Position numbers and translations under genes: made by a program. The notes beneath the pieces were generated by a model. That model did no database searches. It was not told the origin of the DNA and saw only the letters and a program-made list of their open reading frames with translations. A stretch of 41,309 bases of DNA from Sphingobium lactosutens DS20 (GTDB taxonomy: Bacteria > Pseudomonadota > Alphaproteobacteria > Sphingomonadales > Sphingomonadaceae): the NCBI RefSeq assembly GCF_000445105.1, contig NZ_ATDP01000080.1, positions 1 to 41,309 on the forward strand. The letters run 5' to 3'. Positions 31,590 to 40,454 of the stretch are shown here, one piece after another. Every line of letters begins with the position of its first letter. The first letter of the stretch is position 1.

Positions 31590-32825
31590 ATGACCGCCCC
31601 CTCCAGCAAGCGCAGCGCGCGCGCCGATCGCAGCGGCAATGTGCAGGAAGTGTTGAATTTCCTGCGCGCGACCGGCCCGTCGAGCCAGGCGACGATCTCG
31701 CGCGCGACAGGATTATCGCGCGCGACCGTCAATCATATCGTCCAGGCCCTGCGCGATCAGGGCGCTGTCCAATATGAATGGAAGAACAAGCGCGAAGCGC
31801 TGGTCTGTCTGGCCTCTACGAAGGAATCGATCGTCACGGTCACCGTGACCGAAAGCGCGGTGCACGCCATCCTGTTCGACTTCAGCGTTCAGGAACGGAC
31901 CGACCTGCTTTCGACCCATCTGCCAGAATATCACGATGCAGCCCCCACCCCGTCCATGGCGCTGGACCTCATACACCGGCTCGCGTCGATCGCCCGGCAG
32001 CGCGGTGCACCGCTGGTCGGCGCGGCCATAGCCATCATGGGCCCGATCGACCGAACGACGGGTGCGATCGCGCCCTGGGCCTGGCAGCGCCTACCCCATT
32101 GGAAACAGGTCGAAATCCAGAAATATTTCGTCAAGAACCTACGCATCCCGGTCATCGTCGACAATGACGCCAATCTGGCGGCGCTGGCCGAATGGTCCTG
32201 GGGCGCGGGCAGAGGATGCAGCGACTTCCTCAACATCACCTGCGCGCAGGGTATTGGCGGCGGCTTCGTCATCAATGGCGCAATCTATCATGGCGGCACC
32301 GGGCTTGCCGGAGAGATCGGCCATATGGTGATAGAGGATGCCGGCGACCTGTGCTTCTGCGGCAGCCGGGGCTGCCTTACCAGCCTGGCGACCGAACGCG
32401 CGATCCTGAATGCCCTTCCCCATCAGACTGTACCCAAGCGCTCGCTGGAGGAGGTGATCCACAGCGCTCAGCACGGCGATGCCGCCTGCCAGCGCGTCCT
32501 GTCCGAAACCGGGCTGCGGCTTGGCAAGGCGCTGGCGACGGTGGTCCGGGTGATGGGGCCGCGCGTGATCGCGATAGGTGGCGTGTTGGGTCATGCCGGT
32601 GACATCGTCATGGGCGGATTGCGCGCCTCTTCGGAGATCATCAATCTGAAGGCGGTGGGCGCGGGTACGGAATTCCGCGTAGCTGAGATTGCCGATAACG
32701 CCACCGAACTCGGCGCGCTAGCCGCGATCTTCAAAGAGATCGACATGGGCATCAACAGCCTGTCGCCCTGGATGCTACGGCCAGCCGATCCAGGCGTAGC
32801 GGAGCCATCGCGCACGGTGGCATGA
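31590..32825 (+). CDS. ROK family transcriptional regulator (NagC/XylR type)
   Basis: This is a 411-residue ROK regulator. An N-terminal winged helix at about residues 20-75 (SSQATISRATGLSRATVNHI) is followed by the sugar-kinase-like ROK domain with DNDAN at 191-195, GIGGGFVINGAIYHG, GEIGH (H245) and the zinc motif CFCGSRGC (C255, C257, C262). ROK regulators sense a sugar or sugar derivative, so this protein fits control of a glycoside operon. The start at 31590 is chosen; an in-frame TTG at 31530 would add 20 residues over the control region. It is divergent from the TonB receptor operon. Confidence 0.92.
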   Translation: MTAPSSKRSARADRSGNVQEVLNFLRATGPSSQATISRATGLSRATVNHIVQALRDQGAVQYEWKNKREALVCLASTKESIVTVTVTESAVHAILFDFSVQERTDLLSTHLPEYHDAAPTPSMALDLIHRLASIARQRGAPLVGAAIAIMGPIDRTTGAIAPWAWQRLPHWKQVEIQKYFVKNLRIPVIVDNDANLAALAEWSWGAGRGCSDFLNITCAQGIGGGFVINGAIYHGGTGLAGEIGHMVIEDAGDLCFCGSRGCLTSLATERAILNALPHQTVPKRSLEEVIHSAQHGDAACQRVLSETGLRLGKALATVVRVMGPRVIAIGGVLGHAGDIVMGGLRASSEIINLKAVGAGTEFRVAEIADNATELGALAAIFKEIDMGINSLSPWMLRPADPGVAEPSRTVA

Positions 32826-32835
32826 GGCGACTGAG

Positions 32836-32860
32836 GCGCGGGCGACATCGTCGCCCGCGC
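32836..32860. terminator. Hairpin between convergent ROK and MetE-like genes
   Basis: GCGCGGGCGA and TCGCCCGCGC form a perfect 10-bp stem with a 5-nt loop, placed between the ROK stop (32825) and the MetE-like stop (32869). There is no U-run, but its position suits a bidirectional terminator. Confidence 0.6.
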
Positions 32861-32868
32861 GGCACGCC

Positions 32869-33987
32869 TTACAGTTCGCCCCAGACCTGCGTGGCGACAT
32901 CTACCAGCAGCTCCAGCTTCCGCTTCTCATCGTCCTCGCTGAGCGCATTGCCCGCCTCGGTCGACGCGAAGCCGCACTGCGGACTGATGCAGAGCTGATC
33001 GACATCGATGTAGTTAGACGCCTCATCGATGCGGCGTAGTATCTGTTCACGATCCTCCAGCGCGGCCACCTTGCTGGACACCAGACCCAGCACCACGCGA
33101 CGGCCCTTCGGCACGAAACGCAGCGGCTCGAACCCGCCGGCACGGTTCGTGTCATATTCCAGGAACAGGCCATCGACCTCCAGCCCGCTGAACACGGCTT
33201 CCGCGACTGCTTCATAGCCGCCTTCGGCCATCCACATGCTGCGATGATTACCACGGCAGGTGTGCACCGTCACCGCCATGCCCTCGGGCCGATTTGCGAC
33301 CATCGAATTGACGATGCGGGTATAGAGCGTGGGCAGATCATCGGGATTTTCGCCATCAGCGCGGACCCGTTCGCGTACATTCTCGTCGCATATGGTGGCA
33401 AAGGACACGTCGTCCATCTGCAGATAGGTGCAGCCGGCAGCCGCCAGATCCGCCACTTCCTGCTGATAGGCGTTTGCAAGGTCCGACCAGAATTCGTCCA
33501 TATCGGGATAGGCGGTAGCGTCCACCACGGATCGGCCGCCGCGCATATGGATATAGGTGGCAGACGGGATGGTGAATTTGGCGGTACGGCTGGTGTTCGC
33601 CTGCAGAAAGTCGAAATGGTCGACCATGATCGGTTTGGGGCGCGTGATCTTGCCGGTAACGCGCAGCATCGAGGAGGTGGAGGCCACCTGCCCATCGGCG
33701 CTCTTGAAACTGACCGCATAGCCCTCGCCCGTCGCGTCGATGCCCTCGAAGCCGGTCAGGAAGTCGAGATGCCAGGCGGTGCGGCGAAACTCGCCGTCCG
33801 TCACGCTCTGAAGGCCGGCCGATTCCTGTAGCGCGATGACATCCCGGATCGCCCTGTCCTCGACTGCGGCGAGCGCGCTGCGATCGATCTCCCCGGCCTG
33901 CCAGCGCGCGCGCGCCTCGCGCAGGGCTTGGGGCCGAAGGAGACTGCCGACATGATCGGCGCGGAAAGGAGGACGGGAGGACGGCAT
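32869..33987 (-). CDS. MetE-like zinc methyltransferase family protein (cobalamin-independent methionine synthase type)
   Basis: This is a 371-residue single-domain homologue of the catalytic half of MetE (YxjG/YxjH type). Zinc ligands are visible as H242 and C244 (TVHTCRGN), E277 (FLEYDT) and C338 (ISPQCGF), and the LQMDDVSFA strand is typical. The N-terminal folate-binding half of MetE is absent. The start at 33987 is preferred over 34047. Members move methyl or other groups to thiols, and epoxyalkane:coenzyme M transferase belongs to the same family. The GntR, MFS and TonB neighbours indicate a dedicated catabolic role, not housekeeping methionine synthesis. The substrate is unknown. Confidence 0.82.
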   Translation of the reverse strand: MPSSRPPFRADHVGSLLRPQALREARARWQAGEIDRSALAAVEDRAIRDVIALQESAGLQSVTDGEFRRTAWHLDFLTGFEGIDATGEGYAVSFKSADGQVASTSSMLRVTGKITRPKPIMVDHFDFLQANTSRTAKFTIPSATYIHMRGGRSVVDATAYPDMDEFWSDLANAYQQEVADLAAAGCTYLQMDDVSFATICDENVRERVRADGENPDDLPTLYTRIVNSMVANRPEGMAVTVHTCRGNHRSMWMAEGGYEAVAEAVFSGLEVDGLFLEYDTNRAGGFEPLRFVPKGRRVVLGLVSSKVAALEDREQILRRIDEASNYIDVDQLCISPQCGFASTEAGNALSEDDEKRKLELLVDVATQVWGEL

Positions 33988-34088
33988 GCTTGTCTCGCTT
34001 CTGTCTGGATTCGCCTCGGGCAGATGCAGCACCGGCACACGGAACATCGCCGCCTGCCGACGGCCAAAGCCGTCGACATGCCCATCAT

Positions 34089-34101
34089 CAATTTAGGATA
34101 C
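34089..34101 (-). promoter_or_regulatory. Candidate GntR operator upstream of the MetE-like gene
   Basis: The top strand reads CAATTTAGGATAC; 36383-36395 reads CAATTCGGGATAC, 11 of 13 identical and in the same orientation. It lies 102 bp upstream of the MetE-like start codon. Confidence 0.45.
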
Positions 34102-34166
34102 GTTACGTAGAAAAATCCAGAATTTTTCCGACAATTATCGCAGTTCAGGATCCCAAAAATACGATA

Positions 34167-34904
34167 TCAGACATTCGCGGGCTTGCGGCGACGCCTCGGC
34201 TCCGGCTTTTGAGGTGTATCAGCGCTCGGCGCCTGCTCCGCCTTGCGGCGTTCGAACATGCTCACCCGCTGATGATTGGCATGTTCACGAAACAGCATTT
34301 CCGCACGCACGCCGTCGCCCTTGCGAACCGCGTCGACGATCGCGTGGTGAAAGCCATGCGCCCGATGCAGCATGGTGAAAGCGTGGCGCAATCCCACCTG
34401 GTCGAAGACAATCACCGACGGCGCGACGAAAGGAACATTGTTCAGCCGCTCGATGAACATCGACAATATGGGCGACTGGCAGCCATCGATCATCAACTGA
34501 TGGAAGCGCTCGTTCATCCGGCCATATTGCAGTTCATCCTCGCGATCGAGATGATGCTTCTCAAAGATCGCGTCGCCCTCCGACAGGCACGCGTCCAACT
34601 GCCGCAAGAGATCGAGATCGGCGCCGCGCTCGGCAATCGCGCGCGCGGCCCAGCCTTCCAGCGTCGCGCGCAAATCCAGCGCTTCGTAGATCTCCCGCTC
34701 GCTGAACGCGCTGACCACATAGCCGCGCTTGCCCACTGGACTGAGGAACCCCTCGGCGGCCAGCAGCGGCAAAATGTTGCGGACCGGCGTGCGCGACACG
34801 CCCAGCCGCTCGGCAAGCCCCGCCTCGGTCAGCCGTTCGCCCGGCGCAAACTCTTCGCGCAGGATCATTTCCTTGAGAGTATTTTCCAGCGTCGTGTTGC
34901 TCAT
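34167..34904 (-). CDS. GntR family regulator, FCD subfamily
   Basis: This is a 245-residue regulator with an N-terminal GntR winged helix (residues about 5-68; GERLTEAGLAERLGVSRTPV and the wing around GKRGYVV) and a C-terminal all-helical FCD ligand domain (residues about 75-220) with the usual Asp/His metal-site context (HQLMIDG, GFHHAIVDAV). The last 20 residues are basic and low in complexity. FCD regulators usually repress and are released by small organic acids. The shared motif near the MetE-like gene and in the MFS/TonB gap fits control of this module. There is no clear ribosome site before ATG 34904. Confidence 0.9.
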   Translation of the reverse strand: MSNTTLENTLKEMILREEFAPGERLTEAGLAERLGVSRTPVRNILPLLAAEGFLSPVGKRGYVVSAFSEREIYEALDLRATLEGWAARAIAERGADLDLLRQLDACLSEGDAIFEKHHLDREDELQYGRMNERFHQLMIDGCQSPILSMFIERLNNVPFVAPSVIVFDQVGLRHAFTMLHRAHGFHHAIVDAVRKGDGVRAEMLFREHANHQRVSMFERRKAEQAPSADTPQKPEPRRRRKPANV

Positions 34905-34970
34905 GCGATGGACCAGAGCGGGATTATCGGGCCGCTGTCAACGCCGCAGGCATGCGCCCCTCCCTCCGCC

Positions 34971-36224
34971 TCAGCCGGCCGCGCCCGGCATGTCATGTAC
35001 CGGGACGATGCTGGGTACAACCAGATGCAGGAACAGGGTCGCTGCCAGATAAGCGACCGAGGCCACCGCGAACATTGGCCAATAGCCATGCCCGTTGGTC
35101 AGCGACCACCCGGCAAACTCGATCATGCCCATGCCGCTGAGATTGCCGGCAACCGAACTGAGCGCTGTCACCGTGCCGACGCGCTGCAGAGGGATGATAT
35201 CGGCTGTGACGCCAAAGATGTTGGTGACGAAGCCATTATGCGCGAACAGCGCAACGCCGATGATCGCCGCCGCCGCCCAGGGGCTGCCAATGAACAGCGC
35301 CAGCGGCAGCGGCAGGATCAGCACGGCGAAGCACAGCATCGACAATTTGCGCGCCGCGTTGAAAGACAGGCCCTTGCGCAGAAACATAGGGAAAAGGCCG
35401 CCACTTGCCAGCGCGCCCAGCGCCGCCATCGCATAGGTCAACGCCACGGGCCCGCCGATCTGCGCCTGGCTCAGGCCGAACACCTTGCTGAACAGGTCCG
35501 GAATCCAGAACAGCAGGAACCACCAGACCATGTCGGCCATCGCTTTCGATCCCGTAATCGCCCAGGTGCGCCGGTCGGAAAAGAGCGCAGCCCAGTCTAC
35601 GCCGGCCTTCGCAGGCGCAACGGAAACCGCTCTGGGGGCACGCAGATGGCGGGTGCCGACCACCCACAGAAAAACCCAGATGACGCCAAGGCCACCGGTC
35701 AACAGAAAGGCTGACTGCCAGCCGAACAGCACGGCGACGGGCGGGATCACCAGCGGTGTCATGATTGCGCCGATGCTGGGTGCCGTCGTGATGATGCCAA
35801 GGCCGAAGGAGCGCTCGCGCAACGGCAGATATTGCGCCGTTGCCTTGACCGTCGCCGGGCCGGAGACCGATTCGCCCAGCGCCAGCGTCACCCGCGCCAG
35901 AACGAATTGCGTGACCGTCGCCGCGGCGGCATGCGCCATGCCGGCAAGGCTCCAGATCGCGACCGCCCAGCCATAGGCGATCCGCACACCGAAGCGATCG
36001 ACCAGCCAACCGGAAAAAAGGACGGACGTCGCCATTGCGAGGCTGAAAGCGGACCCCAGATGCGCAAAATCCTCGTCGCTCCAATGAAAGGTTGCCTCCA
36101 GCGTCGGCTTGAGAAGCGCCAGAACCTGGCGGTCGACATAGCTGAGGACGGTGCCGAAAAAGACGAGCGCAATTAATAGATAGCGTCGGCGCGCCTGGCT
36201 CGCAGCGCTGTTATCGTCTCCCAT
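34971..36224 (-). CDS. MFS transporter, anion:cation symporter (ACS/ExuT-like) family
   Basis: This is a 417-residue inner-membrane protein with 12 predicted helices. The signature FFGTVLSYVDRQVLALLKPTL in helix 1 and SGWLVDRFGVR in loop 2-3 are those of ACS family permeases, which carry hexuronates, phthalates and other organic anions. ATG 36224 with GAGGAG upstream is preferred over GTG 36227. It lies 66 bp ahead of the GntR gene on the same strand and is divergent from the second TonB receptor. It is likely to carry the anionic substrate of this module into the cytoplasm. Confidence 0.88.
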   Translation of the reverse strand: MGDDNSAASQARRRYLLIALVFFGTVLSYVDRQVLALLKPTLEATFHWSDEDFAHLGSAFSLAMATSVLFSGWLVDRFGVRIAYGWAVAIWSLAGMAHAAAATVTQFVLARVTLALGESVSGPATVKATAQYLPLRERSFGLGIITTAPSIGAIMTPLVIPPVAVLFGWQSAFLLTGGLGVIWVFLWVVGTRHLRAPRAVSVAPAKAGVDWAALFSDRRTWAITGSKAMADMVWWFLLFWIPDLFSKVFGLSQAQIGGPVALTYAMAALGALASGGLFPMFLRKGLSFNAARKLSMLCFAVLILPLPLALFIGSPWAAAAIIGVALFAHNGFVTNIFGVTADIIPLQRVGTVTALSSVAGNLSGMGMIEFAGWSLTNGHGYWPMFAVASVAYLAATLFLHLVVPSIVPVHDMPGAAG

Positions 36225-36323
36225 CACCCGCTCCTCATTATTTGTCCAAGGACCTCATGGATAGCTACGGACCCATATCCTTTCGCATGCCGGGCTAGGA
36301 GAAGCACCCTTACTCGTCAATAT

Positions 36324-36333
36324 TTTGTATCCC
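36324..36333 (+). promoter_or_regulatory. Operator-like arm 1 (TTTGTATCCC)
   Basis: It is the exact reverse complement of 36389-36398. It is on the permease side of the divergent region. Confidence 0.5.
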
Positions 36334-36382
36334 ATTCAAGGCGGTTTATGCGATAATTTAACATTAATCGGCAGATTTCAGA

Positions 36383-36398
36383 CAATTCGGGATACAAA
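36383..36398 (-). promoter_or_regulatory. Operator-like arm 2 (CAATTCGGGATACAAA)
   Basis: It includes the second 10-bp arm and the 13-base motif shared with 34089-34101. It abuts a TTGACG hexamer at 36402, so a bound repressor would block the receptor promoter. Confidence 0.5.
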
Positions 36399-36483
36399 TC
36401 GTTGACGGCGCGGCCTGCTCTGACCTAGCGAACACCCCATTGAAAAGGGCGACCCATCGCTCATCAGGGAGAGGTTCTGAGTC

Positions 36484-38628
36484 ATGAAGGCATTTCGCAC
36501 ATTTCACGCCGTCAGCCTGCTGGCGCTCGCTGCTGCCATGCCGCTTACCGCGCATGCGCAGGACAGCGCACCCGCCGCACAGCAAGATGACGGAGTCGGA
36601 CTGGCCGATATCGTCGTGACCGCCGAAAAGCGCGAAGCGAACGTCCAGAGAACGGCGATCGCCATCGACGTCGTGACCTCGGACAAGCTTGCCAAGAATG
36701 GCGTTGCCAACATGGAATCGCTCCAAGCGGTCGCGCCGGGCGTACAGTTCGGCCAGTCGGGCGCGAATACGATCGTCACCGTGCGCGGCGTATCTGGCCG
36801 CGACACCTCGGAAATTGGCGATCCCGCCGTCGCGATCAACATGGACGGCATTTTCCTGCAGCGCCCGGCCGGTATGAACGCCGCCTTCTTCGACCTTGAT
36901 CGGATCGAAGTTCTGCGCGGTCCGCAGGGCACGCTTTATGGCCGCAACGCGACCGGCGGCGTTATCAACGTCATCTCCAAACGTCCGCAGCTCGACGACT
37001 TTGGTGGCTATGCGGCGGTTGATGCCGGCAACTACAACACGATCAACATCGAAGGCGCGGTCAATGTGCCCCTGTCGGACAAGCTGGCGATCCGCGCGTC
37101 GGGCATCAGTCGCGACCATGAAGGCTATCGCAGCGTGGGCAATGGCCGTCGTGGCGATGACGAAAATTCGCGCGGCGGCCGCTTGCAATTGTTGTTCAAG
37201 CCGACCAGCAATTTGAGCGTGCTGCTGTCGGGCGGCTATCTCAAGCAGACCGGCTTCGGCCCGGTGCAGGCGGGCTATCCCACGACCCGCCCAACCCCGC
37301 CGACCGATCCGGACGAAGTGTCCAACGTCCCGCTCAACTTCGACAATGACTATAATCTGACGCGCAAGACCGCATCGGCACAGGTCGATTATGATTTCGG
37401 TCCCGCCAAGCTGACCTATCTGTTCGGCTATGTCGGCGTCGACAAGGACCAGACCTTCGACAATGATGGTACCGCCACGAAGTCATATGTCTTCCACGCC
37501 GGCGAATTTTCTGACGACTATAGCCATGAGCTGCGTCTGTCATCGAACAATGATGGTCCCTTCACCTGGCAGACGGGCCTCTATTATTACAAGCAGGATC
37601 TCGAGGTCCGCTCGCAAAATTACGTCAACCCCAATGGCGATATCGTCCTGCTGCGCGACTATCATTATGATGTCGGCGTCAAGTCCAAGGCGGCGTTCGG
37701 TCAGGTCTCCTATGCCTTTACTGACCAGTTGAAAGCCAGCGCCGGTATCCGCTGGTCACAGGACACCAAGACCCGCACCGGCTATGCCCTTAACGGCCCC
37801 AGCCTGGTCAACCCGCCGGTCACCCAGCCGGTGCTGAACTATGCGCCGACCGATGACCGTTCGCGCGACAGTGACGTCTCCTACCATATCGGGCTGGATT
37901 ATCAGGCGACCTCGCGCAACCTGATCTACGCGAAGGTCGATAAGGGCTACAAATCTGGCGGCTTCACCTCGATCAACGCCTATGGCCCGGAAACCGTGAT
38001 CGCCTATGAGATCGGATCAAAGAACCGCCTTCTGGACAACAGCCTGCAGCTGAATCTGACCGGCTTCCTGTATGATTATAGCGACCAGCAGGTTAGCCAG
38101 ACCACGACCCAGGGCGTGCAGGTGCTGAACGCGGGTAGTTCCCGCGTGAAGGGCCTAGAAGCGCAGATCGAATGGAAGGCGAGCAACAGTGACTCGGTCG
38201 ATCTATCGATCAACTGGTTGCACGCTCGATTCAAGACGTTCGAGGTCAACACCGGCGGTGTCAATGTCGACCTCGCCGGCAACCGCCTGATCCAGGCGCC
38301 CGACTGGGCGCTGTCAGGCGGCTATGAACATATGTTCGACCTGCCCAATGGCGGCAACATCACGCCGCGCGTCCAGGCGACCTGGCGCTCCAAATCCTAT
38401 CTGACCTTCTACAATAATCCGAACGACCGTCAGAAGGCCTATGAGACCGTCGACGCCAGCCTGACCTACACGGCACCGAATGGCGCGTGGAGCCTGCAGG
38501 CCTATGGTCGCAACCTCACCAACTCGGTGATCCTGACCGGCGCCAGCATCGGCTCCTTCACCGGCACCAACTTCTACCAGTTCGCAGCGCCCCGAACCTA
38601 TGGCGTGCGCCTGCAGGGAAAGTTCTAA
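36484..38628 (+). CDS. TonB-dependent outer-membrane receptor 2
   Basis: This is a 714-residue receptor with signal peptide MKAFRTFHAVSLLALAAAMP ending at AHAQ, TonB-box region LADIVVTAEKREA, a plug with DLDRIEVLRGPQGTLYGRNA and a barrel ending YGVRLQGKF with terminal Phe. A GGGAGAGG ribosome site precedes the start. The overall layout is like that of the receptor at 29132-31279, but the sequence is clearly different. It is the only plus-strand gene of the MetE-like module, and a good intrinsic terminator follows 15 bp after its stop. The ligand is unknown; co-regulation with the ACS permease is likely from the shared operator-like arms. Confidence 0.92.
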   Translation: MKAFRTFHAVSLLALAAAMPLTAHAQDSAPAAQQDDGVGLADIVVTAEKREANVQRTAIAIDVVTSDKLAKNGVANMESLQAVAPGVQFGQSGANTIVTVRGVSGRDTSEIGDPAVAINMDGIFLQRPAGMNAAFFDLDRIEVLRGPQGTLYGRNATGGVINVISKRPQLDDFGGYAAVDAGNYNTINIEGAVNVPLSDKLAIRASGISRDHEGYRSVGNGRRGDDENSRGGRLQLLFKPTSNLSVLLSGGYLKQTGFGPVQAGYPTTRPTPPTDPDEVSNVPLNFDNDYNLTRKTASAQVDYDFGPAKLTYLFGYVGVDKDQTFDNDGTATKSYVFHAGEFSDDYSHELRLSSNNDGPFTWQTGLYYYKQDLEVRSQNYVNPNGDIVLLRDYHYDVGVKSKAAFGQVSYAFTDQLKASAGIRWSQDTKTRTGYALNGPSLVNPPVTQPVLNYAPTDDRSRDSDVSYHIGLDYQATSRNLIYAKVDKGYKSGGFTSINAYGPETVIAYEIGSKNRLLDNSLQLNLTGFLYDYSDQQVSQTTTQGVQVLNAGSSRVKGLEAQIEWKASNSDSVDLSINWLHARFKTFEVNTGGVNVDLAGNRLIQAPDWALSGGYEHMFDLPNGGNITPRVQATWRSKSYLTFYNNPNDRQKAYETVDASLTYTAPNGAWSLQAYGRNLTNSVILTGASIGSFTGTNFYQFAAPRTYGVRLQGKF

Positions 38629-38642
38629 GAGCCCCTCCCTAT

Positions 38643-38686
38643 CGGCCCGCAACATCTGCACCTGTCGCGGGCCGGTATTTTTCTTC
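38643..38686 (+). terminator. Rho-independent terminator after TonB receptor 2
   Basis: CGGCCCGC (38643-38650) pairs with GCGGGCCG (38667-38674), followed by GTATTTTTCTT. The loop is 16 nt. Confidence 0.75.
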
Positions 38687-38741
38687 TTTACCGCTTGAGC
38701 GTCCAGACACGCATCGCCCGAGGACCAAGCAAGAACGACCG

Positions 38742-38801
38742 ATGCGATCTTTGCGGCAATGGATGATAGCTGCAGCGGCACTGACGGACTTCCCTGCCTG
38801 A
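38742..38801 (+). pseudogene. Possible truncated start of a secreted-protein gene
   Basis: ATG at 38742 opens MRSLRQWMIAAAALTDFPA and then a stop. The first 15 residues look like the n- and h-region of a Sec signal peptide, but the frame ends before any cleavage site, 18 bp short of the right-hand IS. It may be the remnant of a gene removed when mobile DNA arrived, or chance. No clear ribosome site. Confidence 0.3.
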
Positions 38802-38818
38802 ACCATCCCCACTTCCGG

Positions 38819-38848
38819 TGTTGATTTCCACTGAGAAGTGACCCGGGT
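38819..38848 (+). repeat. Left terminal inverted repeat of IS21 element 2
   Basis: 30 bp, an exact inverted match to 41280-41309. An internal related copy lies at 38859-38878. Confidence 0.93.
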
Positions 38849-38930
38849 AGGGCGTAAATTTCCACTGAGAATTGACCCATGTTGAACTCGTCCCTGGCTT
38901 TGACAAGCGAGGGTATATGGAGTGTTGGAC

Positions 38931-40454
38931 ATGGCGTTATTGAGCGTTATCCGGCGCTGGCATTTTCGCGATCATCTACCGATCCGGGAGATAGCGCGGC
39001 GCACCGGACTATCACGCAACACGATCCGCAAATATTTGCGGTCCGAGACGATCGATCCGCGGTTCAAGGTGCCTGATCGACCAAGCAAACTGGACCCATT
39101 TGCTGAGCATCTGGCGGCCTGGCTGCGGCGCGATATGGGCCGATCGCGCAAGCAGAAGCGCACGATCAAGCAGTTTCACGCCGATTTGGTGAGCCTGGGT
39201 TATGAAGGATCCTACAACCGGGTTGCCGCTTTTGCTCGGGACTGGCGCGAAGATTATCGGCGCCAGCAACAGATTGGCGGGCGTGGGACATTCGTGCCCC
39301 TGTCGTTCGCGCCGGGGGAAGCTTTCCAGTTTGATTGGAGTGAGGACTGGGCAATCATCGCCGGGGTTCGGACCAAGCTGCAGGTCGCGCATTTCAAGCT
39401 CAGTTACAGCCGGGCATTCATCGTGCGCGCCTACCTGCTGCAAACCCATGAGATGCTGTTCGACGCCCATAATCACGCCTTCCGCGTGCTGGGCGGCGTG
39501 CCGCGCCGGGGTATCTATGACAATATGCGCACGGCCGTCGACAAGGTCGGGCGTGGCAAGGAACGCACCGTCAACGCACGCTTCCTGACGATGGTCAGCC
39601 ACTATCTGTTCGAAGCTGAGTTCTGTAACCCGGCTGCGGGATGGGAAAAGGGGCAGGTCGAGAAGAATGTCCAGGATGCGCGGCACCGTCTGTGGCAACC
39701 CACGCCGCAGGTCGAAAGCCTTGATGCGCTGAACCTGTGGCTGGAGGAGCGCTGCAAGGCGTTATGGGAGGACATCCCTCACGGGATCGAACCCGGATCG
39801 GTTGCCAATGCCTGGGCCGATGAATCTGAGTGTCTGATGGTTGCGGGCAGGCCCTTCGATGGTTTTGTGGAATATCGCAAACGGGTATCGCCGACGTGCC
39901 TCATCCACTTTGAGCGCAATCGCTACAGCGTACCGGCCTCTTTCGCCAATCGCACTGTCAGCCTGCGCGTCTATCCTGATCGCTTCCAGGTCGTCGCCGA
40001 GGGGCAGCCAATCTGCGCACATCAGCGCATCATCAACCGCTCTCACGACGGTCCAGGTCATACGGTTTATGACTGGCGCCATTATCTGGCGGTCGTGCAG
40101 CGCAAGCCCGGCGCCCTGCGCAACGGTGCGCCCTTCCTTGAGCTACCCGATGCGTTCCAGCGTCTGCAGCGACATCTGTTGCGCAATCCCGGCGGCGACA
40201 GGGAAATGGTCGAAATACTGGCGCTGGTTCTTCATCATGATGAGCAACTGGTGCTGACGGCGGTCACCATGGCGCTGGAGGCTGGCGTTCCGACCAAGAC
40301 CCATATCCTCAATCTGCTCTATAGGCTGGTCGACGGAAAACCGATCTCCACGCCGCCGGTGACGGCGCCCCAGGCGCTCAAGCTGGTCAGCGAACCGATG
40401 GCCAATGTCGAACGCTATGATGATCTGCGCAAGGAGAAGCGTCATGCGTCATGA
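38931..40454 (+). CDS. istA: IS21-family transposase IstA (element 2)
   Basis: This is a 507-residue DDE transposase. A helix-turn-helix near residues 17-37 ([20 protein letters not shown]) and a catalytic triad D135 (FQFDWSE), D197 (GIYDNMR) and E244 (KGQVEKNV) are visible. The start at 38931 is chosen because GGAG lies 8 bp upstream; the GTG at 38922 would overlap that site. The gene overlaps istB by 11 bp. The frame is intact. Confidence 0.94.
   Translation: MALLSVIRRWHFRDHLPIREIARRTGLSRNTIRKYLRSETIDPRFKVPDRPSKLDPFAEHLAAWLRRDMGRSRKQKRTIKQFHADLVSLGYEGSYNRVAAFARDWREDYRRQQQIGGRGTFVPLSFAPGEAFQFDWSEDWAIIAGVRTKLQVAHFKLSYSRAFIVRAYLLQTHEMLFDAHNHAFRVLGGVPRRGIYDNMRTAVDKVGRGKERTVNARFLTMVSHYLFEAEFCNPAAGWEKGQVEKNVQDARHRLWQPTPQVESLDALNLWLEERCKALWEDIPHGIEPGSVANAWADESECLMVAGRPFDGFVEYRKRVSPTCLIHFERNRYSVPASFANRTVSLRVYPDRFQVVAEGQPICAHQRIINRSHDGPGHTVYDWRHYLAVVQRKPGALRNGAPFLELPDAFQRLQRHLLRNPGGDREMVEILALVLHHDEQLVLTAVTMALEAGVPTKTHILNLLYRLVDGKPISTPPVTAPQALKLVSEPMANVERYDDLRKEKRHAS

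Larger units (their letters stand above)
36228..36483. promoter_or_regulatory. Divergent control region between ACS permease and TonB receptor 2
   Basis: 256 bp, AT-rich between 36300 and 36400. It holds the inverted arms TTTGTATCCC (36324-36333) and GGGATACAAA (36389-36398), perfect over 10 bp with centres 65 bp apart. TTGACG at 36402-36407 just after the second arm could be the -35 of the receptor gene, although the -10 candidate 17 bp on (CTAGCG) is poor. Confidence 0.6.

Noticed and set aside
33990..35714. Plus-strand open frame of 574 codons
   Set aside because: Antisense to the GntR and ACS permease genes, low-complexity tail rich in Gln and Arg, no start signal or domain.
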